A stretch of DNA of 53,690 bases from Hyphomicrobiales bacterium (GTDB lineage: Bacteria; Pseudomonadota; Alphaproteobacteria; Rhizobiales; Rhizobiaceae): NCBI GenBank assembly GCA_900470965.1, contig UCCS01000031.1, forward strand, positions 1-53,690, given 5' to 3'. Below the pieces are notes generated by a model. It saw only the letters and a program-made list of their open reading frames with translations. It had not been told where the DNA came from and made no database searches. Both the position numbers and the translations under genes were made by a program. This document shows, in pieces, positions 16,681 through 25,627 of the stretch. Within the stretch, counting starts at the first letter, position 1. Every line of letters starts with the position of its first letter.

Positions 16681-17610
16681 ATGAAATTCTATAGGCTTCC
16701 GCAGCCCGACCTCGACGTGTCGAGCATCATCCTCGGAATGATGCGGATCGCCAATATGAGCAATGGCGAAATCCAGCAGCTGGTCGGCGGCGCACGCGAT
16801 GCCGGCGTGACCTTTATCGACCACGCGGACATTTATGGCGGTGCTCCGCATCGCTGCGAGGCTCGTTTCGGCGAGGCGATTTCACTCACCGCCGCCGAAC
16901 GCGAGAAGCTTGTCATCCAGAGCAAGGTCGGCATTCGCAAGGGATTTTTCGATTTCTCTGCCGAGCATATTCTGGCCTCGGTGGATCAGTCGCTCGCAGC
17001 GTTGAAGACTGACTATATGGACGTCCTTCTGCTGCATCGCCCAGACACGCTTGTCGAACCCGAGGAAGTCGCAGCAGCCTTCGACACGCTCAAATCTGCC
17101 GGCAAGGTCCGCCATTTCGGCGTTTCCAACCATACGCCTGGCCAGGTCGAACTAATCAAGACCGCGGTCACGCAACCGCTCATCGTCAATCAGGTGCAGC
17201 TCAGCATCACCCATGCGCCGCTGATCGCATCGGGCGTTGCCGCCAATATGGCCGGGCTTGACCAATCAATCGATCGCGATAACGGCCTGCTCGATTATTC
17301 CCGCATCAACGGCATGATGCTACAGGCCTGGTCGCCGTTCCAGAAGGGCTTCTTCGACGGTGTCTTCCTCGATGATCGTGAAAATTTCGCCGATCTGAAC
17401 GACGCCATCGACGAACTCGCGAAGGCTTATGGCGTGACCCCGACGGGTATTGCCGTCGCCTGGATCACCCGTCATCCGGCAAAGATCCAGGTCGTCCTCG
17501 GCACTACGAAGCCGGAACGTGTCGTCGAAGCCGCGGCCGGTTCTTCTGTCTCACTGACCCGCGAGGAATGGTATCGACTGTTCAGGGCTGCGGGACATAC
17601 CCTGCCCTAA
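16681..17610 (+). CDS. Aldo/keto reductase (YdhF-like)
   Basis: A 309-residue NADPH-dependent oxidoreductase with the AKR tetrad Asp47, Tyr52 (in IDHADIYGG), Lys82 (SKVG) and His119 (LLHRPD). The C-terminal cofactor-binding part is near GTTKPERV. Overall pattern resembles E. coli YdhF. TGAGGT lies 8 bases before the ATG. It is transcribed away from the LacI gene and converges on the AraC gene. A role in reducing sugar-derived carbonyls is likely, but the substrate is unknown. Confidence 0.92.
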   Translation: MKFYRLPQPDLDVSSIILGMMRIANMSNGEIQQLVGGARDAGVTFIDHADIYGGAPHRCEARFGEAISLTAAEREKLVIQSKVGIRKGFFDFSAEHILASVDQSLAALKTDYMDVLLLHRPDTLVEPEEVAAAFDTLKSAGKVRHFGVSNHTPGQVELIKTAVTQPLIVNQVQLSITHAPLIASGVAANMAGLDQSIDRDNGLLDYSRINGMMLQAWSPFQKGFFDGVFLDDRENFADLNDAIDELAKAYGVTPTGIAVAWITRHPAKIQVVLGTTKPERVVEAAAGSSVSLTREEWYRLFRAAGHTLP

Positions 17611-17625
17611 TCTGCCCGAAGATGC

Positions 17626-17648
17626 GGCCGCCCGTCAGTCGGGCGGCC
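17626..17648. terminator. Bidirectional stem-loop between convergent genes
   Basis: GGCCGCCCG, loop TCAGT, CGGGCGGCC: a perfect 9-bp stem in the 56-bp gap between the aldo/keto reductase (plus) and the AraC gene (minus). There is no T run after it, so termination is suggested by position and stem strength only. Confidence 0.65.
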
Positions 17649-17666
17649 AATACGAAGCGCCGTGGC

Positions 17667-18587
17667 TCATGCCGCAAGCGACATCTTCGCATATTCGCTC
17701 GGCGGGCAACCGACCCTCTGGCTGAATGCGGTGCTGAACGCACTGGCGGAACGATAGCCGACCTTCTCGGCAATCTCCTCCAGACTGCAGCGGGAGTAAC
17801 GCAAAGCGTCCTTGGCGACGGCTATTCGCCAGCGCAAAAGATATTCAACGGGCGCGAGCCCCACCGCTTCCGAGAATCTCCGCGCAAAGGCCGAGCGCGA
17901 CATTCCGGCCCGTTGCGCCAAGTCAGCGATTGTCCAGCCACGCCGTACATCCGAATGAATGTCACCGATCGCCCGGGCAAGTTGGGGATCCGAAAGCCCT
18001 CGCAGCATGCCAGGGTGAAGCAGCCTGGGAGCCTCCCTGCGAAGGGTTTCAATCAACAGCACTTCGAGCAATCTGGACAGGATAAGATCGCTACCGACGC
18101 GCGCGTTTTCCGCTTCGTCGCGGATATAGGAAATCAGGCCGCCAAGCCGGGCGCCGATCCCCTCTCCCACCTTGACATGCACAAGCCGGGGCAAGAGCTC
18201 GGACAAGAGGTCGGCGTTGGTCGGGTCGCACAGGATGCAGCCACCGACGATCCTGGTGGCACTTCCTTCGCCGACATTGCCGATTATAACCTCGCCATCG
18301 GCCAGATGTCGGGCTTTGAAGTCGTCGTCGGAAAGAACAATCTTCTCGCCGGGTCTGCTGAAGAATGAATCCGCGATCGGATTGCCTGACAGGACGAAGT
18401 CACCGGCGCTCAAACCGGTGGTTTCGCCTTCGCCGGCGCGAAACAGGGCGCTTCCCTCCATCACGAAATAGAGCATGGGCCCCGGTTGGGGCGGAACCTG
18501 AATGCCCCAGCCCCCGAAAGCTGCCATGCTGCCCATCAGGACTGTCTTGGGCCTCAGCAGCTGAATCACATCCGTCAAAGCGTCCAA
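17667..18587 (-). CDS. AraC family transcriptional regulator with cupin sensor
   Basis: A 306-residue regulator. The N-terminal half is a cupin-like ligand-binding domain (DALTDVIQLLRPKTVLMGSM then PMLYFVMEGSALFRA). The C-terminal part has two HTH motifs, WTIADLAQRAGMSRSAFARR and SLEEIAEKVGYRSASAF. The start is a TTG; the conserved opening DALTDV of this subgroup begins right after it, and no better start is seen. It faces a divergent SDR gene, and regulators of this type often control such neighbours. Inverted repeats in the shared gap are likely binding sites. Confidence 0.9.
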   Translation of the reverse strand: MDALTDVIQLLRPKTVLMGSMAAFGGWGIQVPPQPGPMLYFVMEGSALFRAGEGETTGLSAGDFVLSGNPIADSFFSRPGEKIVLSDDDFKARHLADGEVIIGNVGEGSATRIVGGCILCDPTNADLLSELLPRLVHVKVGEGIGARLGGLISYIRDEAENARVGSDLILSRLLEVLLIETLRREAPRLLHPGMLRGLSDPQLARAIGDIHSDVRRGWTIADLAQRAGMSRSAFARRFSEAVGLAPVEYLLRWRIAVAKDALRYSRCSLEEIAEKVGYRSASAFSTAFSQRVGCPPSEYAKMSLAA

Positions 18588-18592
18588 TGGTA

Positions 18593-18712
18593 CGATCCGT
18601 AATATATCCTATGCCCCTCATTATGGATCGCACTTTGCCGGCAGGATAGAGCTGCATGCTCGATGAGCGAAATTGGCACTGCTTTCCGGTGAAATGGTGG
18701 ACGATCCATAAT
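18593..18712. promoter_or_regulatory. Inverted repeats, likely AraC binding sites
   Basis: ATTATGGATCG at 18620-18630 and its exact reverse complement CGATCCATAAT at 18702-18712 flank 71 bp. A third near copy, CGATCCGTAAT, lies at 18593-18603, close to the AraC start. Their placement between the divergent AraC and SDR genes fits regulator half sites. Confidence 0.6.
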
Positions 18713-18787
18713 GCTTTATGGACTTTAAATTATTCATAGTCCTGCCAATCAAACATAATCTCCAGACATCAATGAACGGAGATGCAA

Positions 18788-19633
18788 ATGACAAAGACAG
18801 TCCTGATCACGGGTACATCGTCCGGTTACGGCAAGGCGACGGCGGAACTCTTTCTTCAACGCGGATGGAATGTCGTTGCGACAATGCGCCGTCAGAATCC
18901 TACGGTGTTTCCTTCTCCATCCGACAGGCTGAAGGTGCTGCCTCTCGACATCACAAAGCCCGAGACGATCGAGAAGGCGCTTTTCGACAGCGTGGCATTG
19001 TTCGGCTCGATCGACGTGCTGATCAACAATGCCGGGATCGGCATGGCATCCGCCGTCGAGGCGACGCCCGACAATACGATCCGTGAAGTTTTCGATACAA
19101 ATACCTTCGGGGTTTTCAGTGTCTGCCGTGCGATCATCCCGCAGATGCGAAACCAAGGCCATGGCACCATTATCAACGTCACCTCGAGCGTGACAATCGG
19201 CGTTATGCCGCTCGTTGCGGTCTATGCGGCCAGCAAGTTCGCGGTCGAGGGCTACACGGAGTCACTGTCCTATGAACTGGAGCAGTTCAATATCAAGGCG
19301 CGGCTGGTCGAGCCGGGCTACGCACCGACCACCCGTTTCACCGCCAATGGCGGTGAGCGCATGCAGGGTCTGATCCCTGCCGATTACGGCGCTTTCGCGC
19401 AGGCCTACTTCGAAAAGATGGCAAATTACCCGACCGCATATTGCACCGAAACGGAAGTTGCCGAAGCCGCCTATCTCGCTGCGACCGACGAAGGCACCCG
19501 GCTTCGCTATCTGGCCGGCGCCGACAGCAAGATGCTTGCCGAGCTTCGCTGGTCCACCTCGGAAGACCACTATCGCGCCAGGATGCGCGATATGTTCGCC
19601 CCTGATGTCGGCAAGGCGACGGATGCGGCCTGA
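18788..19633 (+). CDS. SDR family oxidoreductase
   Basis: A 281-residue classical SDR with TGTSSGYG (residues 9-16), NNAG (80-83), Asn105, Ser133/134, Tyr146 and Lys150 in YAASK. CGGAG lies 6 bases before ATG 18788, which favours it over ATG 18782. The longer C-terminus after VEPGYAPTTRF resembles SDRs acting on larger or hydrophobic substrates. Divergent to the AraC regulator and probably induced by it. The substrate is unknown. Confidence 0.91.
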   Translation: MTKTVLITGTSSGYGKATAELFLQRGWNVVATMRRQNPTVFPSPSDRLKVLPLDITKPETIEKALFDSVALFGSIDVLINNAGIGMASAVEATPDNTIREVFDTNTFGVFSVCRAIIPQMRNQGHGTIINVTSSVTIGVMPLVAVYAASKFAVEGYTESLSYELEQFNIKARLVEPGYAPTTRFTANGGERMQGLIPADYGAFAQAYFEKMANYPTAYCTETEVAEAAYLAATDEGTRLRYLAGADSKMLAELRWSTSEDHYRARMRDMFAPDVGKATDAA

Positions 19634-19653
19634 TCTGAGATCAACAAGACGGG

Positions 19654-19669
19654 CGCGGGATAACCCGCG
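19654..19669. terminator. Possible stem-loop after the SDR gene
   Basis: CGCGGG, loop ATAA, CCCGCG, 20 bp after the SDR stop. Short stem and no T run; a weak terminator candidate. Confidence 0.4.
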
Positions 19670-19744
19670 TCCGCCCCCCTCTCCTCCGAACAGATTGCTT
19701 GCACCTCGTCATCGCGCTCCGGAGAGGCAGTCCGATCGGCCGGA

Positions 19745-19777
19745 TTGACTTCAATATGTATTTGCTTTAAACAAATA
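19745..19777 (+). promoter_or_regulatory. Promoter with palindromic operator TATTTG-N7-CAAATA (predicted ROK site)
   Basis: The dyad TATTTG (19759-19764), CTTTAAA, CAAATA (19772-19777) follows a TTGACT -35-like element at 19745-19750 and would cover the -10 region. A near-identical arrangement lies at 25031-25064. It sits 80 bp before the binding-protein gene. NagC/Mlc-type ROK repressors bind AT-rich sites of this general kind, and a ROK regulator is encoded in the operon. Confidence 0.65.
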
Positions 19778-19856
19778 TAAATAGCACGGCGGGAGGCTGC
19801 GCTTTGGGCCGGCCAACGCGGTTGGACGTGCCACAATTTTCCAGAGGGAGGAATTC

Positions 19857-20894
19857 ATGTCGAAGTTCACGAAGATGCTCGCAGGCGCCATTTCGGCAGT
19901 CGCACTTATGGCGGGTGCTGCCGCCGCGCAGGATACGGTTGGCGTCAGCTGGCGCTACTTCCAGGACGAACGCTGGAAAATCGACGAAGCCGCCATGAAG
20001 ACGGTCTTCGACAAGGCGGGAGTATCCTATGTTGGCATCGACGCCCAGGGCGATCCGCAAAAGCAGGCCGCCGATATCGAAAGCCTGATTGCCCGCGGCG
20101 TGAAGGTTCTGATCATCGTTGCGCAGGACGCCCGGGCAATCATTCCTGCTATTGACGAGGCGAAACGCAGCAACATCGCCGTCATCGCCTATGATGCACC
20201 GATCGATACGGGTGACGTTCTCTATGCAAGCTTCGATAACGTGGCGGTCGGCCGGGTGATGGGCGAAGCGCTCTTGAAGGCCGTACCGAAGGGCAACTGG
20301 GTTGCCATGGACGGCGATCCGGCCCAGACCATCCAGAAGGTCTTCAAGAGCGGCCAGATGCAGGCGATCCAGGCGGCCGTAGACAAGGGCGACATAAAGA
20401 TCGTCGCCCAACAGAATGTCGAACAGTGGAAGCCCGATGTCGCCCAGGCGCTGATGGAGCAGGTGCTGACGGCAAACGACAACAGGGTCGATGCGGTGCT
20501 CGCCATGAACGACAGCATCGCGAATGGCGTGGCCGCCGCACTTTCCAGTCAGGATCTCTTGGGCAAGGTCGGCATTTCCGGCCAGGATGGCGACAAGAAC
20601 GTACTCAGCCGTATTGCCAAGGGTGAGCAGACTATGACCGTCTGGAAGGATGCGAACGCGCTTGGTGATGTCGCAGCAAAAGCAGCCGTCGAAATCATCC
20701 AAGGTGCCAAGATCGACGCCGTGACCGGCGTTAAGGCCGCCAAGACGGAGTCTGGTGCCTCCCAGCCCTCGATCATCCTCGATCCCGTGGCGATCACGCA
20801 GGACAATCTCGACCTCGTCGTCAAGTCCGGCTGGATCTCCAAGGATGTTCTTTGCAACGGCGTGACCAAGAATCCGCCCAAGGCCTGCGAATAA
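19857..20894 (+). CDS. Periplasmic sugar-binding protein (ribose/xylose class)
   Basis: A 345-residue periplasmic binding protein of the RbsB/XylF type. Its signal peptide runs from MSKFTKMLAGAISAVALMAG with cleavage near AAAAQD. The mature start TVGVSWRYFQDERWKID, then VLIIVAQDARAI and VIAYDAPI, are close to XylF. GGGAGGAATTC lies before the ATG. It begins a locus with the matching permease and ATPase directly downstream. The ligand is probably a monosaccharide in its ring form, given the mutarotase in the locus; identity unknown. Confidence 0.92.
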   Translation: MSKFTKMLAGAISAVALMAGAAAAQDTVGVSWRYFQDERWKIDEAAMKTVFDKAGVSYVGIDAQGDPQKQAADIESLIARGVKVLIIVAQDARAIIPAIDEAKRSNIAVIAYDAPIDTGDVLYASFDNVAVGRVMGEALLKAVPKGNWVAMDGDPAQTIQKVFKSGQMQAIQAAVDKGDIKIVAQQNVEQWKPDVAQALMEQVLTANDNRVDAVLAMNDSIANGVAAALSSQDLLGKVGISGQDGDKNVLSRIAKGEQTMTVWKDANALGDVAAKAAVEIIQGAKIDAVTGVKAAKTESGASQPSIILDPVAITQDNLDLVVKSGWISKDVLCNGVTKNPPKACE

Positions 20895-20917
20895 GCAGCC
20901 CCAACAGGAGTTCTGCC

Positions 20918-22156
20918 ATGACACCTGTCCTTCAGACTGCACTCAACTCCTCAAGGCTCCTCCCCCGGCTGCTACAAGCGGCCGGGGGTGGCGGTCGGGA
21001 CACGCGCCTTCTGGCGATGGTCATAATCCTTGCCTTGATCTGGCTCTGCGCCAACGCTCTCACCGGTGGGGTTTTCCTGTCGCCCCGCAATCTCTTCAAC
21101 CTGTCGCTCCAGGTGTCCGTCGTTGCCATCATGGCGTCAGGCATGATCCTGGTGATCGTGACACGCCACATTGACCTGTCGGTCGGCTCGCAAGTCGGCT
21201 TTCTGGGTGTGCTTGGCGGCCTCGTCCAGAGCGCATGGCTTCCCGGAAGCATGCATGCCTGGTGGCTCGCGAGCCTCGTCATGCTGGCGGGCGGAATGGT
21301 GATCGGGCTGATCCAGGGAGCGCTCGTCGCCTACGCGCGTATCCCCTCCTTTGTAGTGACATTGGGTGGTCTGCTCTTCCTTCGAAACGCCGCCTATGAA
21401 CTCAACGACGGGACGACGATCGCGCCTCTCAGCGATACGTTTCAGGTCCTCGGCGGCGGACAGAACGGCGTGCTCGGCGGGCCGCTCAGCTGGACAGCTG
21501 CTGGTGCCGTAGCAGCCTACATCGCCTTCAGCCTGATGCGTAAATATCAACGCAAGAAGAAGCTCGGCATCCAGAACCCGCTGCAGGCCTTCGATCTGAT
21601 CTCTGCCGCGCTCTGGTGCCTCTGCGCGTTCGGCTTGGCTGCAGTCATGAACAGCTACAAGCGACCGGGAACGGATGAAGCGATGGGTCTCGCCTTCCCG
21701 GTTCTCATCCTCATTGCGGTCACGGCGCTCATGACCGTTCTTGCCAGGAGACACAGGTTTGGACGTCACGTATTTGCCGTCGGTGGCGATCCGCAGAGTG
21801 CCCGCCTGACCGGCATCAACACGCAACACGTCGTTCTCAAGGTTTTTGTCCTGATGGGGTTCCTGTCAGGGCTCGCCTCGATTGTCCTCACGGCCCGGCT
21901 GAATGCCGCCGCCAGCGGTGCAGGCACGATGATGGAGCTCTATGTGATTGCCGCAGCTGTCATTGGCGGCACGTCGCTTGCAGGCGGTGCCGGGACGATC
22001 CTCGGCGGATGCGTCGGCGCGCTGATCATGCAGAGCCTTCAGAGCGCGATGGTGTTGCTCGGCATTGCCAGCCCTTTGCAGAGCATGGTCCTTGCCGGCG
22101 TCCTCGTTCTCGCCGTCTGGATCGATACGATGTGGCGCGAAAGGAGGCCATCATGA
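20918..22156 (+). CDS. Sugar ABC transporter permease (XylH/RbsC class)
   Basis: A 412-residue membrane permease with ten or more hydrophobic segments. Family markers are [30 protein letters not shown] and [16 protein letters not shown]. The length and the insert around residues 200-240 (a charged KYQRKKK loop) match XylH-like rather than the shorter RbsC-like forms. ACAGGAG precedes ATG 20918; a frame reaching back to 20852 lies inside the preceding gene. The stop overlaps the ATPase start (ATGA). It forms the homodimeric channel of the importer. Confidence 0.93.
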   Translation: MTPVLQTALNSSRLLPRLLQAAGGGGRDTRLLAMVIILALIWLCANALTGGVFLSPRNLFNLSLQVSVVAIMASGMILVIVTRHIDLSVGSQVGFLGVLGGLVQSAWLPGSMHAWWLASLVMLAGGMVIGLIQGALVAYARIPSFVVTLGGLLFLRNAAYELNDGTTIAPLSDTFQVLGGGQNGVLGGPLSWTAAGAVAAYIAFSLMRKYQRKKKLGIQNPLQAFDLISAALWCLCAFGLAAVMNSYKRPGTDEAMGLAFPVLILIAVTALMTVLARRHRFGRHVFAVGGDPQSARLTGINTQHVVLKVFVLMGFLSGLASIVLTARLNAAASGAGTMMELYVIAAAVIGGTSLAGGAGTILGGCVGALIMQSLQSAMVLLGIASPLQSMVLAGVLVLAVWIDTMWRERRPS

Positions 22157-22914
22157 CAATCCCATTGCTCGAAGCGCGTAACGTTAGCAAGGCCTTTGGC
22201 GGCGTTCACGCAGTGGAAAATGTCAGTGTGTCGCTGATGCCTGGTGAGGTCGTCGCCCTGCTCGGCCACAATGGCGCTGGCAAGTCCACCTTCATCAAGA
22301 TGCTGTCCGGGGTCTTTCCCACCGACAGTGGTGAAATCCTTATCGATGGCAAGAAGGTCGAAATTCACTCACCTCACGATGCCCAGGAGCTTGGCATCGA
22401 GACGATCCATCAGACGCTTGCGCTGGCTGACAATCTTGATGCAGTCTCCAATCTCTTCCTCGGCCGTGAACGGACCGACCGCTTCGGATTTCTCGATACC
22501 GAAGCGATGGAGCATGGAGCCCGCCAGACGATCGAGCGGATGCGACTGAGAATTCCCTCACTGAATGCTTCGGTGCGATCGATGTCGGGTGGTCAGCGCC
22601 AGGCTGTGGCAATTGCCCGAGCGTTGCATTTCAACGCTCGAATCCTGATCATGGACGAACCGACCGCAGCGCTTGGACCGGAGGAGACGAAAAACGTCGG
22701 CCTTCTGATTCAGGAGCTCAAAAAGCAGGGCCTGGGCATTTTCCTGATCAGCCATGACATGCACGATGTCTTCGCGCTGTCTGACCGGATCATCGTGATG
22801 AAGTCGGGAAAGGTTGTCGGCTCCTACCCGACACGCGACCTGACCCAGGACGATGCCCTGGAAATGATAATCCTCGGGCGAAAGCCGGCGCGATTTGCCG
22901 CCGCAACGGCGTGA
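22153..22914 (+). CDS. Single-domain sugar ABC ATP-binding protein (FrcA/XylG-like)
   Basis: A 253-residue ATPase with Walker A GHNGAGKS, signature MSGGQRQ, Walker B ILIMDEPT and the switch His in LISHDM. Most ATPases of ribose/xylose-class importers carry two fused ATPase domains (about 500 residues). This one has a single domain, as in the rhizobial fructose importer FrcA, so two copies should pair. It overlaps the permease stop and follows AAGGAGGCC. All catalytic motifs are intact, so it is not a truncation of a two-domain protein. Confidence 0.93.
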   Translation: MTIPLLEARNVSKAFGGVHAVENVSVSLMPGEVVALLGHNGAGKSTFIKMLSGVFPTDSGEILIDGKKVEIHSPHDAQELGIETIHQTLALADNLDAVSNLFLGRERTDRFGFLDTEAMEHGARQTIERMRLRIPSLNASVRSMSGGQRQAVAIARALHFNARILIMDEPTAALGPEETKNVGLLIQELKKQGLGIFLISHDMHDVFALSDRIIVMKSGKVVGSYPTRDLTQDDALEMIILGRKPARFAAATA

Positions 22915-22940
22915 TGTAGAAAGCGAAGTGGATCGAACAA

Positions 22941-23711
22941 ATGACCGTAAAAGCACCAAATTTCAGCCTCGAAGGTAAGGTCGTGCTCGTCACCGGTGCC
23001 GCCCGCGGTATTGGACGCGCATGTGCACTGGCCTGCGCGGCCGCAGGCGCCGACATGATCGTTGGCGTTCGCAACGTTGAGGCGGCTGCGGATCTCGTTG
23101 CCGAGCTGGAAACGACCGGCCGCAGAGTCTTTGCGGTCACCATGGATATTTCCGATAGCCGGCAGATTTCCGAAGCGGTTGCCCAGTCTATTCAGGCGTT
23201 CGGCAAAATAGACATTCTGGTCAACAATGTCGGCGTTGCGCCCGGCAATCTTGCGGAACTCGTCGAGGAAAAAGATGTCGACCAGATTCTGAACGTCAAT
23301 ATCAAAGGCACATTCCTCGTCACCCAGGCGGTTGCCCGCCACATGATCGAGAAAAAGAGCGGCCGCATCATCAATATCAGCTCACAGGCCGGAACTGTAA
23401 CGCTGCGCGGGGAGGCGATCTATTGCATGAGCAAGGCCGCCATCAACCATTTGACACGCTGCCTTGCCGCCGAGTGGGCGCAGCATGGCATCACGGTCAA
23501 TACCGTGTCGCCAACCTTCATCTGGACGGATTCCACGCGACCGGTGCTTGCCGATCAGGATTTCTATGATCGCACTGTTGGCCATATTCCGTTGGGACGG
23601 ATTGGCGATACCGACGACGTCGTCGGCGCAGTCGTCTTCCTCGCCTCGCCGGCCGCAGCTCTTGTCACGGGCGCCAATCTGCTGGTCGACGGGGGATGGT
23701 CGGTCGCGTGA
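22941..23711 (+). CDS. SDR family oxidoreductase
   Basis: A 256-residue classical SDR with TGAARGIG (18-25), Asn120, Ser148, Tyr161 and Lys165. The usual NNAG reads NNVG (95-98), a tolerated change. The end ALVTGANLLVDGGWSVA is typical of the 3-oxoacyl-ACP-reductase/polyol-dehydrogenase branch. It follows the ATPase by 26 bp inside the sugar operon, so it may oxidise the imported sugar or polyol. RBS is weak (AAGTGGATCG). Substrate unknown. Confidence 0.91.
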   Translation: MTVKAPNFSLEGKVVLVTGAARGIGRACALACAAAGADMIVGVRNVEAAADLVAELETTGRRVFAVTMDISDSRQISEAVAQSIQAFGKIDILVNNVGVAPGNLAELVEEKDVDQILNVNIKGTFLVTQAVARHMIEKKSGRIINISSQAGTVTLRGEAIYCMSKAAINHLTRCLAAEWAQHGITVNTVSPTFIWTDSTRPVLADQDFYDRTVGHIPLGRIGDTDDVVGAVVFLASPAAALVTGANLLVDGGWSVA

Positions 23712-23849
23712 CACTGTGCTTGATGCCAATCTTTGCTTGCGGACGGGCATCTGGTACTTCGTCAGGGATTATTGCCTGCACCGATTCGAAAGGCCTGCTG
23801 GCATTCCCCAATAGCTCCTGATCGGCACATGGTGTCCCTGGGAGGAATA

Positions 23850-25007
23850 TTGACGACGAACAGTGTCTTGCGACACATGAATGCGGTGCGTTGCCTGCGC
23901 GTCCTGCGCAGGGACGCTGCCTTGTCGCGTGCCGATATTGCGCGCGAATTGAACGTGACGCGGGCGACGGTCGGCAACTCCATCAAGCAGCTTCTCGCCG
24001 AAAAACTCGTCATCGATCTCAACGAGAGCGCGGAGGCGAGTGGTGCGGGCCGACCCGGCGCGCTTGTGTCGCTCAATCCGGGTGGCGCCTATTTCATCGG
24101 CCTCGACATTTCCTCGGCGGAAATCAACGCGGTTCTAATCGACTTTTCGATGCGTGTGATCGCCAAAAGGATCGTGTCGATCGCGGACCGTTATCACGCA
24201 CCGGAACGCGTGATCGATCTGCTGGCGTCCCTGCCCAAGGAGCTTATCGAGATATCCAAGGTGCGCGCGTCCCGGGTGCGAGGTGTCTGTATTTCCGTTC
24301 CTGGCATCGTGCGCGACGGCAAGATCATCTCGGCGCCCTGGCTGAACTGGCAGGACGTGGACGTTGTTGCCGCCCTGTCGGAGGCAATGCAGCCTTCGTT
24401 GAAGGTCCATATCTGCAATGACGCCGTTGCCCTTGCGAGTGCCGTCGCGGCGGATGCTGCCGAAGGTGATCTCGGGGATGTTCTTCTGCTCCTCCTTGCA
24501 CAGGGTATCGGCAGCGCGCACCTGCGGCAGGGCCGCGTCGTAGAGGGCGCTCACGGTCTGGGTGGTGAAGTCGGTCACATGGTGATGGGCAGCCAACCTG
24601 GAATGGCCGCGACCCATACATTTGAAATTCTTGCCGGCTATCAGAAATTTCTGCCCTTCATCGACCAGGACATTCCCATCCCCGAGGGATTGGCGAAACT
24701 CGCTACGCGCGACAGTTCTCCGGCGTTTGAAGACGCACTTGCCGAATGGGCGCTTGCGCTCGCTACCGGCGTCCTCAACCTGATCCATATCCTCGATCCG
24801 AAGACGATCGTGCTTGGCGGCCCCCTCGCCGTTCTCTATCCAAAGGTCTCCGCCCGCGTCGAGCAATTGCTTGTTGACAACCTCGTTCACGGCTTCCAGG
24901 TGCCGCCGATATCGGTCGCCCGCTTCGGTGGAGACGGCGCTGCGATCGGCGCTGCCGCGCTGTTGCGCGAAAGCCTTTTCGACATTCCCGAACTGCCATC
25001 AGTGTAA
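23850..25007 (+). CDS. ROK family transcriptional repressor lacking the zinc cysteines
   Basis: A 385-residue NagC/Mlc-type regulator. The N-terminal HTH is LSRADIARELNVTRATVGNS, the sugar-kinase-like fold starts at FIGLDISSAEINAVLIDF, and the ROK segment GLGGEVGHM holds His243. The following residues read GSQPGMAATHTFEILAG, so the Cys-x-Cys-Gly-x-x-Gly-Cys zinc motif of typical ROK proteins is absent. Start TTG 23850 follows GGGAGGA; ATG 23829 in the same frame is the alternative. It lies amid the sugar genes it probably controls through the operators at 19759 and 25046. Confidence 0.9.
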   Translation: MTTNSVLRHMNAVRCLRVLRRDAALSRADIARELNVTRATVGNSIKQLLAEKLVIDLNESAEASGAGRPGALVSLNPGGAYFIGLDISSAEINAVLIDFSMRVIAKRIVSIADRYHAPERVIDLLASLPKELIEISKVRASRVRGVCISVPGIVRDGKIISAPWLNWQDVDVVAALSEAMQPSLKVHICNDAVALASAVAADAAEGDLGDVLLLLLAQGIGSAHLRQGRVVEGAHGLGGEVGHMVMGSQPGMAATHTFEILAGYQKFLPFIDQDIPIPEGLAKLATRDSSPAFEDALAEWALALATGVLNLIHILDPKTIVLGGPLAVLYPKVSARVEQLLVDNLVHGFQVPPISVARFGGDGAAIGAAALLRESLFDIPELPSV

Positions 25008-25030
25008 TTCGGTTTTGGCCTCAAATCCCT

Positions 25031-25064
25031 TTGACAGCAAATTTGTATTTGTATAATACAAACG
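25031..25064 (+). promoter_or_regulatory. Promoter with overlapping operator TATTTG-N7-CAAACG (predicted ROK site)
   Basis: TTGACA at 25031-25036 and TATAAT at 25052-25057, spaced 15 bp, precede the mutarotase gene. The TATAAT lies inside the perfect dyad TTTGTAT-A-ATACAAA (25048-25062). The outer TATTTG-N7-CAAA layout matches the operator before the binding-protein gene at 19759-19777, suggesting one repressor for both transcripts. Confidence 0.7.
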
Positions 25065-25092
25065 CAAATAAACCACCAAACGGAGGAACCCC

Positions 25093-25527
25093 ATGCTGAA
25101 GCTCATCGATCCGATCCTGTCTCCCGAACTGCTTTACGCACTTCGCGCGATGGCTCATCGCCACGACATCGCCGTCGTCGATGCAAATTTCCCATGCGAC
25201 GCCGGTGACGACAGGCTCATCCGCCTTGACGGCGTATCGGGTCCGCATGCGCTTGAAGCCATTCTTGGCATCTTCCCTCTGGAGGAACAGGAGCCCGAGG
25301 TGGCGTGGCGCATGATCGCCGAAAACGACCCGACCAAGATCCTGCCGGTCTTCGAAGATTACAGCGAGAACCTTCAGAAGACCCAGGGCAAGCCGGTAGA
25401 ATTGATCGCTGTCGAACCAGACGACTTTAAGGATCGCGTGCGTGCCGCCCATACGGTCGTTGTGACCGGTGAGCGACGCTTCTACGGCAGCATCATCCTG
25501 CGCAAGGGCGTCATTCCGCCGCAGTGA
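25093..25527 (+). CDS. RbsD/FucU family sugar mutarotase
   Basis: A 144-residue protein of the D-ribose pyranase/L-fucose mutarotase family, which speeds interconversion of sugar ring forms after uptake. Family marks are MLKLIDPILSPELLYALRAMAHRHDIAVVD split over the first 30 residues, with the catalytic-region His in GHR-like AHRHD, and the C-terminal RRFYGSIILRKGV. It is closer to FucU than to RbsD. GGAGGAA lies 5 bases before the start. It opens the second transcript of the sugar locus, right after the ROK-type operator. Confidence 0.92.
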   Translation: MLKLIDPILSPELLYALRAMAHRHDIAVVDANFPCDAGDDRLIRLDGVSGPHALEAILGIFPLEEQEPEVAWRMIAENDPTKILPVFEDYSENLQKTQGKPVELIAVEPDDFKDRVRAAHTVVVTGERRFYGSIILRKGVIPPQ

Positions 25528-25627
25528 TGGGCCGTCGGTATCGTCATGCAGCCGATCTCTCGAAAGCTGTTATCTTCGACGCCGAAACCGGTGTTGCTCT
25601 CTAATTGCAGAAATAAGGAAACGTCAG

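Noticed and set aside
19767..20942. A 391-codon minus-strand open frame
   Set aside because: Opposite the periplasmic binding protein gene; no RBS, and the peptide is rich in Arg/His/Asp like other antisense shadows in this GC-rich DNA.
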